NCBI RefSeq assembly: GCF_017104565.1 | Contig: NZ_JAAGPD010000025.1 | Coordinates: forward strand, 1-64,000 | DNA length: 64,000 nucleotides | Direction of reading: 5' to 3' | Source of the DNA: Paraburkholderia sp. Tr-20389 | GTDB taxonomy: Bacteria; Pseudomonadota; Gammaproteobacteria; Burkholderiales; Burkholderiaceae | Part shown: positions 63,026 through 64,000 of the stretch, piece by piece | Layout of the letters: each line of letters opens with the position of its first letter | How positions within the stretch are numbered: the stretch's first letter is position 1 | Notes under the pieces: generated by a model | Seen by the model: only the letters and a program-made list of their open reading frames with translations | Database searches by the model: none | Told to the model about the DNA's origin: nothing | Program-made: the position numbers and the translations under genes

Positions 63026-64000
63026 ATGCAAGCGCCCAGCGCAACCGTCCCGATTTCGCTCGTCAACGGCTTCCTTGCCGCCGCCGGTGCGCAACCCGAC
63101 GTCACGCAGCGCTATCTGGAGCGGGCGGGGATCACGCCCGAACTGCTTCGTGCATCCGGGGCGCGCGTGACGGAAGAACAGTTTTCCACGCTCTATCGCA
63201 CGCTGGCCATTGAACTCGATGACGAAATGCCCGGCATCTTCAGCCGGCCGCTACGCAGCGGCACGCTGAAATTTCTCTGTCTCAGCTTACTGGACGCACG
63301 CAACCTGGAGACGGCGCTGCATCGCTTCGGCCAGTTCATTCACCTCGTGCTCGACGACTTTCGTTTCGAGTCGCGTCGCGACGAGCTGATGGCGCAGGTC
63401 GAGCTGCGTCCGAATCCCGCATTCGGAGGCATCAGGCCGCTCGGTCAGGAGTTGATGCTGAAACTCGCGCACGGCGTGTCTTCATGGCTGATCGGCCAGA
63501 AAATTCCGCTGTTGCAGGTGGATTTCGCGTTCCCGCAACCGCCGCATGCATTCGATCACCGCTACTTCTTCTCAGGGCCGGTGCGTTTCGGCTGCGACGC
63601 CACGCTGATGCGGTTCAGCGCCGCGTTTCTGGACATGCCGATCCGGCAGAGCAAGCGCAACCTGCACAAGTTTCTCGCCCGTTCGCCGGGCGAGTGGATT
63701 TTCGAGTCGTTCAGCGAACAGCGGGTCAGTCATCGCGTCCGGCAATACCTCGCGGGCGAGTTGCCCGACCTGCCGACCATCGACGCGGCCGCAAAGAGCC
63801 TGCATTGCTCGGTGCGCACGCTGTGCAGGCGGCTGTCGTCGGAAGAAACGACGTTCCAGCTGCTCAAAGACGAACTGCGGCGCGACGTCGCGATCCAGCG
63901 TCTGACGGACACGCAGGACGCGATCGCCATCATCGCCGGCGATATCGGATTCGACGATCCGAGCGCGTTCCATCGGGCGTTCCGCCACTGGACGGGCAGC
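63026..64000 (+). CDS. AraC-family transcriptional regulator (truncated by the window end)
   Basis: The gene starts at ATG 63026 (MQAPSATVPISLVNGFLAAAGA) and runs open to the last base, so the C-terminus is missing. The N-terminal half matches the arabinose-binding-like domain of OruR/ArgR-type AraC proteins (PLRSGTLKFLCLSLLDARNLETALHRFGQF). The C-terminal half is the AraC double helix-turn-helix (IDAAAKSLHCSVRTLCRRLSSE and AIIAGDIGFDDPSAFHRAFRHWTG). Its target cannot be judged from this window. Confidence 0.87.
   Translation, partial: MQAPSATVPISLVNGFLAAAGAQPDVTQRYLERAGITPELLRASGARVTEEQFSTLYRTLAIELDDEMPGIFSRPLRSGTLKFLCLSLLDARNLETALHRFGQFIHLVLDDFRFESRRDELMAQVELRPNPAFGGIRPLGQELMLKLAHGVSSWLIGQKIPLLQVDFAFPQPPHAFDHRYFFSGPVRFGCDATLMRFSAAFLDMPIRQSKRNLHKFLARSPGEWIFESFSEQRVSHRVRQYLAGELPDLPTIDAAAKSLHCSVRTLCRRLSSEETTFQLLKDELRRDVAIQRLTDTQDAIAIIAGDIGFDDPSAFHRAFRHWTGS

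Overview
The window looks like a chromosomal segment of a Burkholderiaceae bacterium, most likely Paraburkholderia or a close relative. The evidence is the high G+C content, the housekeeping order xseB-ispA-dxs-folE2, then tsaD, then rpsU-yqeY-dnaG-rpoD, the OmpC-type porin, and the repeated intergenic palindromes. This assignment rests on recognition of gene order and protein families, not on a database search.

Region 1 (1-15.8 kb) is mostly core genome. It holds a Rieske oxygenase on the minus strand, the isoprenoid genes ispA and dxs with xseB, folE2, tsaD, a BaiN/HI0933-type flavoprotein, and the macromolecular-synthesis cluster rpsU-yqeY-dnaG-rpoD, followed by two terminators and a tRNA with a CAT anticodon. 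Between folE2 and tsaD lies a large imperfect palindromic repeat (5741-7579). It is split by an IS5-family insertion sequence (6312-7488) whose ends and 4-bp target duplication (CTTA) can be read directly.

Region 2 (15.8-26.5 kb) begins directly after the tRNA. It carries a divergent LysR regulator/alkylsulfatase pair resembling SdsB/SdsA, a porin, an acyl-CoA dehydrogenase, an iron alcohol dehydrogenase, a hotdog thioesterase, a class I-like PHA synthase and a DUF2889 protein.

Region 3 (26.5-53.6 kb) is a large acyl-CoA catabolic cluster. It has three acyl-CoA dehydrogenases, a MaoC hydratase, four crotonases, two thiolase-superfamily proteins, three SDRs, an alpha-methylacyl-CoA racemase, an acyl-CoA ligase, two MFS transporters, and a LuxE-like/LuxC-like/alcohol dehydrogenase operon without luciferase genes. 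A MalT-like ATP-dependent LuxR activator and a TetR protein are the local regulators. The enzyme set resembles beta-oxidation of methyl-branched or steroid/isoprenoid side chains. No ring-cleavage genes are present and the true substrate cannot be read from the sequence.

Region 4 (54.3-61.1 kb) is a four-gene envelope module: DUF1302 outer-membrane barrel, DUF1329 periplasmic protein, YCF48-like propeller and RND/MMPL transporter. It probably moves the hydrophobic substrate or a product across the envelope. A SWIM zinc-finger protein and a truncated AraC regulator close the window.

The most interesting pattern is a short G-rich motif resembling the MalT box (GGGGAKGAGG). It occurs in all four divergent promoter regions of region 3, upstream of the SDR at 49631, and upstream of the envelope module. 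It may define the regulon of the MalT-like activator encoded in the middle of the cluster.
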